Below, piece after piece: positions 17,280 to 25,882 of a DNA stretch of 64,000 nt. A program made the position numbers and the translations under genes. Source of the stretch: UBA8914 sp034002905 (lineage in GTDB: Bacteria; Pseudomonadota; Alphaproteobacteria; UBA9219); the NCBI GenBank assembly GCA_034002905.1, contig JAVEZQ010000001.1, forward strand, positions 308,605 to 372,604, read 5' to 3'. The notes beneath the pieces are model-generated. The model was not told the DNA's origin and searched no databases. It saw only the letters and a list, made by a program, of their open reading frames with translations. Positions within the stretch are counted from its first letter, which is position 1, and every line of letters begins with the position of its first letter.

Positions 17280-18725
17280 ATGAGCTCAACAACGAAAGAC
17301 AAGAATTTGACGCATGACATCCTGATTGTTGACGACGAGGCTGATATCGGCCTTTTGATCGAAGGCATCCTCAATGATGAGGGGTACAAAACCCGCAAGG
17401 CAATGAGTGCGGAAAAGGCGTTGGCTGAAGTGGCTGTTCGCCGTCCCAGCCTTGTGATCCTTGACATTTGGCTGCAGGGAAGCGGCATGGACGGTTTGCA
17501 GCTTCTTGATCGTCTTGTGCGCGAGCATCCTGAGGTGCCCGTTATCATGATTAGCGGCCATGGCAATATTGAAACGGCTGTTGCGGCGATCAAGCGTGGT
17601 GCCTATGACTTTATTGAAAAACCGTTTAAGGCGGATCGTCTCGTGCTGCAGGTTGAGCATGCGCTTGATACGGCGCGCCTCAAGCGGGAGAATGAAGACC
17701 TCAAAGTTCGCGCTGGAACCGAGTGCGAGCTAATCGGCAAATCAACGGCGATGGCACAGGTGCGCCAGATCATCGACAAGGTTGCCCCGACCGGAAGCCG
17801 TGTTTTGATCGAAGGGCGGTCGGGCGCTGGCAAGGAAATTGTGGCACGTGCGATCCATGCGCGGTCAAAGCGTGCCAATGGCCCCTTCATTGTTGTGAAT
17901 TGCGCGGTGATGCGTCCCGACCAAATTGAGGTCGAGATGTTCGGCACCGAAGGTGACGCTGCGGGACAGGGGCGCAAGATCGGCTTGTTCGAACAAGCGC
18001 ATGGTGGCACGCTCTATCTCGACGAAGTCGGCGATATGCCGCTCGAGACACAAGGCAAAATCGTCCGTGTGTTGCAAGAACAGGTTTTTGTTCGCGTTGG
18101 CGGCACGATGAAAGTTGAAGTCGATGTCCGCGTGATTGCCTCAAGCAATCAGGATTTGAAGGCCAAGATGCAAGCGGGCGAAGTTCGTCAGGATTTGTAC
18201 TATCGCCTGAATGTTGTGCCGATCGAGATTCCGGCGCTTGCTGACCGACGTGAAGATATTCCCGTTCTGGCCCAATATTTCCTGTCCCGTGCGGCAGAAG
18301 TGGCGGGATTGGCCAATCGTACGCTGGGCGAAGACGCGCTTGCGGCACTTCAGGCCTATTCTTGGCCGGGCAATGTACGCCAATTGCGCAATGCGATGGA
18401 ATGGCTCCTGATCATGGCGCCGGGGAGCACGAATGAGATTATTCGGGCGGATATGCTGCCTCCTGATATTTCAGCGGCGACCTCCGATGTGTTAAAGTGG
18501 GAAAAGGGCGGCGAGATTATGACCCTGCCGCTGCGTGATGCACGTGAAATGTTCGAGCGCGAATATCTGCTGGCTCAAGTCACGCGTTTTGGCGGGAACA
18601 TCTCGCGCACGGCCAATTTTATCGGGATGGAGCGTTCGGCTCTTCACCGTAAATTAAAACTTCTGGGCGTTCATGGTGGGGCGTCTGCTGAAGCGGCGCA
18701 GGACCTGATGGACAAAGCGAGCTGA
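17280..18725 (+). CDS. ntrX: nitrogen-regulation response regulator NtrX
   Basis: The partner of NtrY, 481 residues. The receiver (~12-130) has the acidic pair at VDDE, phospho-acceptor Asp62 in LVILDIW, and FIEKPF. The AAA+ domain (~155-390) carries a Walker A-like EGRSGAGKEIVARAIH, GGTLYLDEVGDMP and the R-finger region. A Fis-type HTH closes the protein (GGNISRTANFIGMERSALHRKL). The GAFTGA loop needed to contact sigma-54 is absent: the segment reads MFGTEGDAAGQGRKIGLFE. This is usual for alphaproteobacterial NtrX and suggests regulation with the housekeeping polymerase. Confidence 0.95.
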   Translation: MSSTTKDKNLTHDILIVDDEADIGLLIEGILNDEGYKTRKAMSAEKALAEVAVRRPSLVILDIWLQGSGMDGLQLLDRLVREHPEVPVIMISGHGNIETAVAAIKRGAYDFIEKPFKADRLVLQVEHALDTARLKRENEDLKVRAGTECELIGKSTAMAQVRQIIDKVAPTGSRVLIEGRSGAGKEIVARAIHARSKRANGPFIVVNCAVMRPDQIEVEMFGTEGDAAGQGRKIGLFEQAHGGTLYLDEVGDMPLETQGKIVRVLQEQVFVRVGGTMKVEVDVRVIASSNQDLKAKMQAGEVRQDLYYRLNVVPIEIPALADRREDIPVLAQYFLSRAAEVAGLANRTLGEDALAALQAYSWPGNVRQLRNAMEWLLIMAPGSTNEIIRADMLPPDISAATSDVLKWEKGGEIMTLPLRDAREMFEREYLLAQVTRFGGNISRTANFIGMERSALHRKLKLLGVHGGASAEAAQDLMDKAS

Positions 18726-18739
18726 CACAGGGGGGGGCA

Positions 18740-19357
18740 ATGAGCCAAGGACGTTTACAAGGGGGCAGCTTTCTCGGTGGCCTTGGGGATCTTCTTGCCG
18801 GAGGTGTGAGCGGATGGCCTCTGAGGAAAAAGGTGGCTTGGTTTATCCTTATCGCTGTGTTCGCCAATTTTGGCTATTTTGCTTATTCTTTTTATCAGGA
18901 TCGCTGGGGCGGCGAGGAAGATACGGTTAAACCCCGTGACATGGGCTATATTGCCGAGGCAGAAGCAGAACGCAAGCCGCAGAAGCTGGATGTCATGGTC
19001 ATCGAATTTGTCCGTGCGGATGGACAGGTTGTTCCCTATGAAGTTGAAGTCGCCAAAACCGATCAGGAGCAAGAGATTGGCCTGATGTATCGCGATTATC
19101 TGGAGCCGAGCAAGGGGATGTTGTTCGTTTATGATAAGCCGTCCTACCCCAAATTCTGGATGAAGAACACGAACTTTTCCCTTGATATTCTCTTTATTGG
19201 ATCGGATGGTCTCATTACGGACATTTATGAAAATGTCCAGCCAAATGATCTTTCGTCGATTGGTTCAAAGAAACCTTCCATTGCCGTTGTAGAGATTGCT
19301 GGCGGCGAAGCCGCGAGTAGAGGCTTTCGCGTCGGCGACAAGTTCCATTCAAAATAG
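18740..19357 (+). CDS. DUF192 family membrane-anchored protein
   Basis: A 205-residue protein with one membrane helix (~35-52) near the N terminus and a periplasmic DUF192 domain (~85-200). The domain contains VEVAKTDQEQEIGLMYRDYL, GMLFVYDKPSYPKFWMKNT and LDILFIGSDGLI. DUF192 proteins are small beta-barrels of unknown biochemical role. It begins 14 bp after ntrX and ends 5 bp before cutA, so it belongs to the long dusB-to-gmhA run. Confidence 0.88.
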   Translation: MSQGRLQGGSFLGGLGDLLAGGVSGWPLRKKVAWFILIAVFANFGYFAYSFYQDRWGGEEDTVKPRDMGYIAEAEAERKPQKLDVMVIEFVRADGQVVPYEVEVAKTDQEQEIGLMYRDYLEPSKGMLFVYDKPSYPKFWMKNTNFSLDILFIGSDGLITDIYENVQPNDLSSIGSKKPSIAVVEIAGGEAASRGFRVGDKFHSK

Positions 19358-19362
19358 GTCAT

Positions 19363-19689
19363 ATGACAACAGATATCTTGAGTGTCACCACCACAACACC
19401 AGATCGCGAAAGCGCGGAGCTTATCGCAAAGATGGTTGTGAACGAAAATCTTGCGGCCTGTGCGAGTATCGACGGTCCTGTCACGTCTGTGTATCGGTGG
19501 CATGGCCAGATGCAAGAGACTCAGGAATATAGAGTGGTTTTTAAGACGACCGAAGGACGGTATCAGGATTTGGAAAATCGCATCCTTTCCTTGCATCCGT
19601 ATGAGTGCCCTTGTGTTGTTGCGCACCCTGTACCTGAGGCCTATTGGCCCTATGTCAATTGGGTTTGCGAATCTGTCTCGTCTCGCTAA
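19363..19689 (+). CDS. cutA: divalent-cation tolerance protein CutA
   Basis: CutA is a small trimeric PII-like protein implicated in copper and divalent-metal tolerance. The 108 residues show the family pattern: TTTPDRESAELIAKMVVNENLAAC, VTSVYRWHGQMQE, EYRVVFKTTEGRY and HPYECPCVVAHPV. It is complete. The spacing (5 bp after DUF192, 36 bp before gmhA) supports co-transcription with its neighbours. Confidence 0.94.
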   Translation: MTTDILSVTTTTPDRESAELIAKMVVNENLAACASIDGPVTSVYRWHGQMQETQEYRVVFKTTEGRYQDLENRILSLHPYECPCVVAHPVPEAYWPYVNWVCESVSSR

Positions 19690-19725
19690 TCTCGTCGTCT
19701 CGCTTCTTTTTTCAGGAGAAATTGT

Positions 19726-20310
19726 ATGCCCCAATCCCTAAAAGAGTATCTTACTTCTTCTGCCGATATTATTCGTCAGGCAGCTGACTATTTGCCGCAG
19801 GACAAGATGGATACAGCAGTGGATTTGTGCATCGTTGCGCTCAAACGTAAATTGCCGATCTTGGTTTGCGGCAATGGCGGGTCGGCGGCGGATGCCATGC
19901 ACATTGCGGGTGAACTTGTGGCGCGTTTTCTCAAAGAGCGCAAAGGGATGAACTGTATCTGCCTTTCGGCTAATACGCCGATGATCACGGCTTGGGCGAA
20001 TGATTATGACTACGAGTCCGTTTTTGCGCGTCAGGTTGAAGCGCACGGTGCCGATGGCGCTGTTTTGATCGCGTTGAGCACCAGTGGCAATTCAAAGAAT
20101 GTGTTGCAGGCGCTGGATAAGGCCAAGGAAATGGGGATGAGCACAATCTGCCTGACAGGACAAGGCGGGGGCAAGATGGCGTCATTTTGTGACGTGCTTT
20201 TGGATGTGCCCAGCACCGTCACGCCGATAATCCAGCAGGTACATCTGTGCTATTATCACTTGTTGTGCGAGATGATCGAGGATCGTGCGGTCACAGAAGG
20301 GCTTGCCTAA
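19726..20310 (+). CDS. gmhA: phosphoheptose isomerase (SIS domain)
   Basis: GmhA converts sedoheptulose 7-phosphate to D-glycero-D-manno-heptose 7-phosphate for the lipopolysaccharide core. The 194-residue protein has the SIS fold: CGNGGSAADAMHIAGELVARFL, ANDYDYESVFARQV, ALSTSGNSKNVLQAL, and QQVHLCYYHLLCEMIE with the C-terminal metal/active-site His. An AGGAGA ribosome-binding site precedes the ATG. It is the last gene of the dusB-to-gmhA run and is convergent with the EAL gene, 32 bp away, with no obvious terminator. It implies a heptose-containing LPS. Confidence 0.93.
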   Translation: MPQSLKEYLTSSADIIRQAADYLPQDKMDTAVDLCIVALKRKLPILVCGNGGSAADAMHIAGELVARFLKERKGMNCICLSANTPMITAWANDYDYESVFARQVEAHGADGAVLIALSTSGNSKNVLQALDKAKEMGMSTICLTGQGGGKMASFCDVLLDVPSTVTPIIQQVHLCYYHLLCEMIEDRAVTEGLA

Positions 20311-20342
20311 CTCTACGGCCAACCTTTTCCTATCAATGATGG

Positions 20343-21506
20343 TTACGCTTCAGGCGTCGCGCTCGTCTGGCGCCAGTTTGTCAGCCAGCGGTTAAACTCT
20401 TCGGGCGGCATGGGTTTGGCCATATAGAAGCCTTGGGCATAGTCGCACCCTTTTTCGGCAAGCAAGCGCCAGATGCGCACATCTTCAACGCCTTCGGCGA
20501 TGATTTTGAGGCCTAGATTGTGGCCTAAATCGATGATGGAGTTGACGATCACGGCGCAATCGCGATTGTTGACCATATCCATGACAAAGCTCTTGTCGAT
20601 TTTCATTTCACTAAACGGCATGCGTTGCAGTTCGCGCAGCGAAGAATGGCCTGTTCCGAAATCGTCAATCGAAACGCCGATATTGCGAATGCGCATGCGG
20701 AGCAAAACATCCATAGTACGCGTTACATCGCGCATGGCTTCGGCTTCGGTAACTTCAAGGACAAGGCGCTCGGGCGGAATCTGTTGTTGGGCGCACATCT
20801 CCGTGATGCGATCGGGCAAGCTGAGTTCAAGTAGGGACGAGGCTGTCACATTGATGGAAACCGTCAGGTTTTCTCCAGCATGGTGCCAACGCGCGACCTG
20901 ATGCACAGCGGTGTTCAACACATGTTCGGTCATGGGCTGCATCAGCCCTTCTTTGACGATGTCGTCCAGAAACTCGGCTGGCGGCAAAACGCCGCGCGTC
21001 GGATGTGCCCAACGGATAAGGGCTTCGGCGCCTTTCACGCGGCGTGTCGCCATTTCAATGACGGGCTGGTAATAAAGGATAAGTTGGCCGAGAGCCAAAG
21101 CCTGCGCGATATCCACGCCGACGACGGATTTGTTTGTCCCGCCAGACACTTGGTCGAGCGTCGTGCGAAGCAGATTGATGTCGATGGGTTTTTCGAACGC
21201 CGCGATAACATCAAGACCGTGGGCGCTGCCAAGGCGTCGGGCGCTGTTGAGAACGCGGGTGTCGCTGCCGCTCATCAGGCATATCTTGGCGTTTTTGACC
21301 CGATCGACGAGGACGCGCAAAAGCTCGACACCGTCCGTGCCGGGCATCATGAGGTCGAGCATAATCACATCAGGCGTGAACTCGTCCAGCTTTGCTCCTA
21401 CATTTTCGGGATCACTGATGGTCGCGACTTCAAAGCCACGTGTTTCGGCGATTTCGGCGATTGTTTCGCAAATATCCTGTTCGTCATCTACAACCAAGAG
21501 GCGCAT
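20343..21506 (-). CDS. response regulator with EAL phosphodiesterase domain
   Basis: A 387-residue protein with an N-terminal receiver (MRLLVVDDEQD, phospho-acceptor Asp51, KPI) and a C-terminal EAL domain (~135-375) predicted to hydrolyse cyclic di-GMP. Residues expected for activity are present: AEALIRW, SINVTASSL, LEVTEAEAM, DDFGTGHSSL, KIDKSFV and AEGVED. The start at 21506 is supported by an AAGGA ribosome-binding site. It begins only 10 bp after the hybrid kinase gene on the same strand, so that kinase is the likely phosphodonor. It may oppose PleD, encoded 18 kb away. Confidence 0.92.
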   Translation of the reverse strand: MRLLVVDDEQDICETIAEIAETRGFEVATISDPENVGAKLDEFTPDVIMLDLMMPGTDGVELLRVLVDRVKNAKICLMSGSDTRVLNSARRLGSAHGLDVIAAFEKPIDINLLRTTLDQVSGGTNKSVVGVDIAQALALGQLILYYQPVIEMATRRVKGAEALIRWAHPTRGVLPPAEFLDDIVKEGLMQPMTEHVLNTAVHQVARWHHAGENLTVSINVTASSLLELSLPDRITEMCAQQQIPPERLVLEVTEAEAMRDVTRTMDVLLRMRIRNIGVSIDDFGTGHSSLRELQRMPFSEMKIDKSFVMDMVNNRDCAVIVNSIIDLGHNLGLKIIAEGVEDVRIWRLLAEKGCDYAQGFYMAKPMPPEEFNRWLTNWRQTSATPEA

Positions 21507-21516
21507 CGTGAGTTCC

Positions 21517-24345
21517 TTACGTTTTGTCAGACTTTTCTGCGTGGGGAGCAGGGGCGGGCGAATCAACGCTTCCCATATTGCTCTGTGTTTCGTTTTCCTT
21601 CAACAATTTAGCGAGCGCTTCCTGTACGTCGGCGAGCTTATAGGGCTTTTCGATCACAGGAACCGGTGTGTCTTTGAGGAAGGCATTGACATGCGGCGAG
21701 AGGGTATCTCCTGTTACATATATGATTTTCTTAATATATTGCGGCATCTCCTTGGCTATTTCGGCATACATGGTCGGCCCGTCCATCACGGGCATACGCA
21801 GGTCTGAGACAATAGCGTCAAAGGAGTTTTTGCGCAGTTTATCAAGGGCGATCTTGCCGTTGGCGGCCAGATCGATCTCGTGTCCGTTGGGTTCCAGCAA
21901 ATCGGCAAGGGTCTGGGCCAGTTCGATCTCGTCATCAACGAGTAAGAGGCGCATTTTTCTGCCCACGGTGTCAGAGGTGGCAGCTTCGCCTTCTTTTGCG
22001 CTTCCAGTCGGTTTGGATACGGGAAGGCGGATGCGGAAGGTAGCGCCACCGCCGGGCGTTTCTTCAAAGATCATTTGCCCGCCATGTCCGGCGATGATGT
22101 TCAGGCAGAGAGCAAGACCAACGCCCGTGCCACCGGTTCCCTTTGTCGTAAAGAAGGGTTCGAAGATTTTGTGACGGATTTCTTCCGGCACACCGGGGCC
22201 TGTGTCGATGATCGAGATCAGAATATGGGTGCCTTCGGGCTCAAGGCAGGCTTCGATACTTAAATTATGTGCGCCTTCCCAGCCATGCATGGCTTGGGTG
22301 GCGTTCATGGCAAGATTGATGATGACCTGTGTAATTTGATCCACATCGCCGATAACGGGGGGCATATTTTCGGCGACATTAAGTTTGAGCGTAATATTTT
22401 CGTTACGAATTTGATACCCAAGGAGATCCAGCGAAGACTGGATAACGATTGCAATATCGATGTCCTTGTGCTCTGGCGGTTTGCGGCGGGCGAGGGCAAG
22501 GAAGCTTTTGACGATGCGTGAACAGCGGTCGGCAGCTTTATAAATTTTGTCGGCGCGCGTTTTGATCTTCTCATCAGCCTGTCCTTCGATAAGCAGTGTT
22601 GTTTGCCCCATCACAACCGAGAGTGGATTGTTGAGTTCGTGCGCGACGCCAGCCAACAGACCGCCAAGCGCGGCCATTTTTTCGCTTTGTTGCAGAGCTT
22701 CTTGTTGTTGGGCGATTTGACGCTCGGCTTCCTTTTTTTCGGTCAAGTCATACAAACCAATGACAATAGCAGACTCATTGCGATAAGTGATCTTGCGTGC
22801 GGACACAGCAGCCGGAATAACTTCGCCATCACCCAGAGTCACGTGAACTTCCCTCATATTGATTTCTTCGTTATTCCGGATGGACTCGAAGATATCGGAC
22901 CTTTCGGGGGACCGCGCGATAAAACGTTCAAGTTTGTGGCTAATCAGGGTTGTTCCTGGCAGACCGAGCAAGACTTCTGCGCCTGGGCTGGCGTAAAGGA
23001 TTTGGCCATCATTGAGATTGGCGATGAGAACGGGGACAGGGTGCGCTTCTGTAATGCTTCGAAAGCGCACTTCGCTGGCGCGCAATTCGGCTTCGCTGCG
23101 TTTGCGGCTTGTGATATCGCCAATCGAGCCGACAAGACGATGAAAACGGCTGGTGTTAAAGTCTTTGACGGCGATCACTTTGCAATGAATCCAGCAGTGA
23201 TCGTTATGGTTCCGCATCACGCGTAGCTCGAAATTGATTGTCGAAGTTCCCTTGGCATTTTTGAGCTTGTGGAGGGCTTTAAAAACGACGTTTCGATCCG
23301 ATGGGACGACATGTTGCACCCATTCGCGCAGCTTTTTGGGCGTCAGATCCCGGTTTAGCCCAACGATCTTGCGAAATTGGTCAGAGATATAACTGTCGTC
23401 AGTGCGGGCGTTCCAATCAAACAAGCCTTCGTTCGAGCCCCGCGCCGCCAAAGAGAAGCGTTCGTTACTGACCTCAAGTTCTTTTTCTTTTTCTTCCTGT
23501 CGTGAGGCGAACTGGACGGCGATAACGATTGCGAACATAAGGGCGGCTACGGAATAGCCGGAATAGGCTATTTTTTTGGCTGTTTCTGAAAGATAGATAT
23601 AGCCAAGGTCGTGTAAAGGCATCGCCATCGTACCGCCGAGGAAGGAGGTAAAGGCAATTAAATGGCCCAGCGCGCCGCTTGATCCCAGATGAATGGCAAT
23701 TAGACCGGACAATAAAATGAGGGAAAGTGCGAGAACCCCGACCGGTGGGAGCACCATATAGACCAGCGGCGGCACAAAGGAAGCAAGGGCCAAAAGGAGA
23801 AGAAGGATTCCGCCGATGAAGATAAAGGGAAACCGCATAATCGGTGCGGAGAGATCAAGTTCCAAAAAGTAATAGGTAAAAAACAAACTGAAGAAATAAG
23901 CCAGAATGGTGCTGTAACTTTGCAAAAGATTTCGCATCGCATGATCGGTGATTCCAAGAAGCTGCATCATGGAGTCGTTTGTTCCGGCCATATTGAAGGC
24001 AAGACAGAGCAGCATGAGCATCAGAAAAATCTGGCTGCGGTCTTGGATCACGGCCCAGATAAAAAACAGATACAGAGCGGCGGTCAGAAGAACGCCGATG
24101 AAAAGACCGAAAATCAGGTCAGGCGTCTGATTAAAGAGCTGGGGGACTGAGTCGCTCGAAGCAATCGTTGTCGGCAGGATCAGGCTCTCGCCGCCCTTGG
24201 GAAGTTGTTGTGCAATGCAAAAAAACGGATCGAGGAACACAAGAAAGGCGACAAGGATCGCTATGCCAATGGTCAAATATTCCGCATTGGCAATTTTGCG
24301 CAAAAATCCTTTGATGGCTTCGGTTGGTGATCGTCGGAAAGTCAC
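21517..24345 (-). CDS. membrane-bound hybrid sensor histidine kinase
   Basis: A 942-residue sensor. One N-terminal helix is followed by about seven more membrane helices (~80-290), resembling the 7TMR-DISM sensing type. Two PAS domains follow (~305-430 and ~435-550), then a HisKA block GGLLAGVAHELNNPLSV, HATPase motifs (NLAMNATQAM, DTGPGVP, GGTGVGLALC) and a C-terminal receiver (LLLVDDEIELAQT, SDLRMPVMDG). The start is a GTG at 24345. The ligand is unknown. It forms a two-gene unit with the receiver-EAL gene, suggesting phosphorelay control of cyclic di-GMP breakdown. The upstream region to the malic enzyme gene is a divergent promoter zone. Confidence 0.9.
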   Translation of the reverse strand: MTFRRSPTEAIKGFLRKIANAEYLTIGIAILVAFLVFLDPFFCIAQQLPKGGESLILPTTIASSDSVPQLFNQTPDLIFGLFIGVLLTAALYLFFIWAVIQDRSQIFLMLMLLCLAFNMAGTNDSMMQLLGITDHAMRNLLQSYSTILAYFFSLFFTYYFLELDLSAPIMRFPFIFIGGILLLLLALASFVPPLVYMVLPPVGVLALSLILLSGLIAIHLGSSGALGHLIAFTSFLGGTMAMPLHDLGYIYLSETAKKIAYSGYSVAALMFAIVIAVQFASRQEEKEKELEVSNERFSLAARGSNEGLFDWNARTDDSYISDQFRKIVGLNRDLTPKKLREWVQHVVPSDRNVVFKALHKLKNAKGTSTINFELRVMRNHNDHCWIHCKVIAVKDFNTSRFHRLVGSIGDITSRKRSEAELRASEVRFRSITEAHPVPVLIANLNDGQILYASPGAEVLLGLPGTTLISHKLERFIARSPERSDIFESIRNNEEINMREVHVTLGDGEVIPAAVSARKITYRNESAIVIGLYDLTEKKEAERQIAQQQEALQQSEKMAALGGLLAGVAHELNNPLSVVMGQTTLLIEGQADEKIKTRADKIYKAADRCSRIVKSFLALARRKPPEHKDIDIAIVIQSSLDLLGYQIRNENITLKLNVAENMPPVIGDVDQITQVIINLAMNATQAMHGWEGAHNLSIEACLEPEGTHILISIIDTGPGVPEEIRHKIFEPFFTTKGTGGTGVGLALCLNIIAGHGGQMIFEETPGGGATFRIRLPVSKPTGSAKEGEAATSDTVGRKMRLLLVDDEIELAQTLADLLEPNGHEIDLAANGKIALDKLRKNSFDAIVSDLRMPVMDGPTMYAEIAKEMPQYIKKIIYVTGDTLSPHVNAFLKDTPVPVIEKPYKLADVQEALAKLLKENETQSNMGSVDSPAPAPHAEKSDKT

Positions 24346-24529
24346 GGTTGGCCCGATCAGAGAGGGTGAATTCCAAGCCCCTATCCTATGGTTAACTTGC
24401 TAAAAACTCACTAATAGCGCTGCATTGAAATCAATTACTTATACGAAAAAAACTGGCCATCAGGTTAAGAACTTGTTACCTTCGCAAACCTTTCGACTTT
24501 TCCAACACTTAATCCAAGGATTGATTTCC

Positions 24530-25819
24530 ATGACCGAACAACAAGCGCGCGTAACGGATGAAGAAGCTTTGGCCTTTCATGCATCAGGCCGTCCCGGCAA
24601 GCTGGAAGTTGTTGCAACAAAGCCATTGAGGAATGCGCGTGACCTTTCTCTTGCCTATTCACCCGGTGTGGCGGCGCCTTGTTTGCGCATCAAAGAAGAT
24701 CCATCGAGTGTGTATGAGTATACGGCGCGTGGTAACATTGTTGCGATTATCTCGAATGGCACGGCGGTATTGGGACTTGGCAATCTTGGCGCGCTAGCGT
24801 CCAAGCCAGTGATGGAGGGGAAGGCTGTTTTGTTCAAGCGCTTTGCCGATATTGATGGTATTGATCTGGAGGTTTCCACTGAAAATGTTGACGAGTTTGT
24901 AAACTGTGTGAAGTTCCTCGGCGCCTCGTTTGGCGGGATCAATCTGGAGGATATCAAAGCGCCGGAATGCTTTGAAATCGAGCAACGTTTGGCCAAGCTG
25001 ATGGACATTCCTGTCTTTCATGATGATCAGCATGGCACGGCGATTATCGCGGGTGCTGGCTTGATCAATGGCTTGGAGCTGACGGGACGCGACATTAAAA
25101 AGACGCGTATGGTTGTTAACGGAGCGGGCGCTGCGGCGATTGCGTGTGCCAATTTGTTCAAGAGCTTAGGCCTGCCGCGTGAGAACATCACCATGTGTGA
25201 TACAAAGGGTGTGATCTATGAAGGCCGTACGGAGTCCATGAACAAGTGGAAAGAGTCTTTTGCAATCAAAACTGAGGCGCGCACGCTTCAGGACGCGCTT
25301 GTCGGTGCCGATGTAATTGTCGGTTTGTCTGCCAAAGGGGCCGTAACTCAAGAGATGGTCAAGACGATGGCTGACCGCCCCCTTATTTTTGCGATGGCGA
25401 ATCCCAATCCTGAAATTACACCAGAAGAAGTGAAGGCCGTCCGTAGCGATGCGATTGTCGCAACAGGCCGTTCAGACTATCCGAACCAGATCAACAATGT
25501 TCTGGGCTTCCCCTATATCTTCCGTGGGGCGCTGGATGTCCGTGCCTCTTGCGTGAATGAGGCAATGAAAGTGGCAGCCGTGCATGCAATCGCAGGATTG
25601 GCGCGTAAGGAAGTTCCTGCGTCGGTTAAGGAAGCCTATGATGGTCGTGATCTGGTCTTTGGGGTGGAGTACATTATCCCGACGCCGTTTGATCCGCGTT
25701 TGATCTCTTGTGTGCCTGTTGCGGTCGCAAAAGCGGCGATGGAGACAGGCGTTGCGCGTAAGCCATTGCAAGATATAGAGTCCTATGCCCAGAAATTAGC
25801 AGAACGGCTGAAAAGTTAA
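24530..25819 (+). CDS. NAD(P)-dependent malic enzyme, short form
   Basis: The protein oxidatively decarboxylates malate to pyruvate. The 429 residues contain the malic enzyme N domain (DLSLAYSPGVAAPC, GNIVAIISNGTAVLGLGNLG, FHDDQHGTAII) and the NAD-binding domain (VVNGAGAAAIACANL, GLSAKGAVT, FAMANPNPEI). It ends at the ADPLQDIESY-like tail where MaeB proteins of relatives continue into a phosphotransacetylase-like domain; that domain is absent here. The ATG at 24530 has a good AAGGA site; the frame extends upstream without support. Cofactor preference is not clear from sequence. Confidence 0.92.
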   Translation: MTEQQARVTDEEALAFHASGRPGKLEVVATKPLRNARDLSLAYSPGVAAPCLRIKEDPSSVYEYTARGNIVAIISNGTAVLGLGNLGALASKPVMEGKAVLFKRFADIDGIDLEVSTENVDEFVNCVKFLGASFGGINLEDIKAPECFEIEQRLAKLMDIPVFHDDQHGTAIIAGAGLINGLELTGRDIKKTRMVVNGAGAAAIACANLFKSLGLPRENITMCDTKGVIYEGRTESMNKWKESFAIKTEARTLQDALVGADVIVGLSAKGAVTQEMVKTMADRPLIFAMANPNPEITPEEVKAVRSDAIVATGRSDYPNQINNVLGFPYIFRGALDVRASCVNEAMKVAAVHAIAGLARKEVPASVKEAYDGRDLVFGVEYIIPTPFDPRLISCVPVAVAKAAMETGVARKPLQDIESYAQKLAERLKS

Positions 25820-25882
25820 CGAGATTGTAACCCTCTTTTTCTAGGCTTTATTGTTTATGGCATGTCTTGGGAAAGGGAAACG

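Noticed and set aside
21130..21807. Plus-strand frame of 225 codons over the EAL/kinase junction
   Set aside because: It is the antisense of two well-supported signalling genes and its product is of shadow composition.
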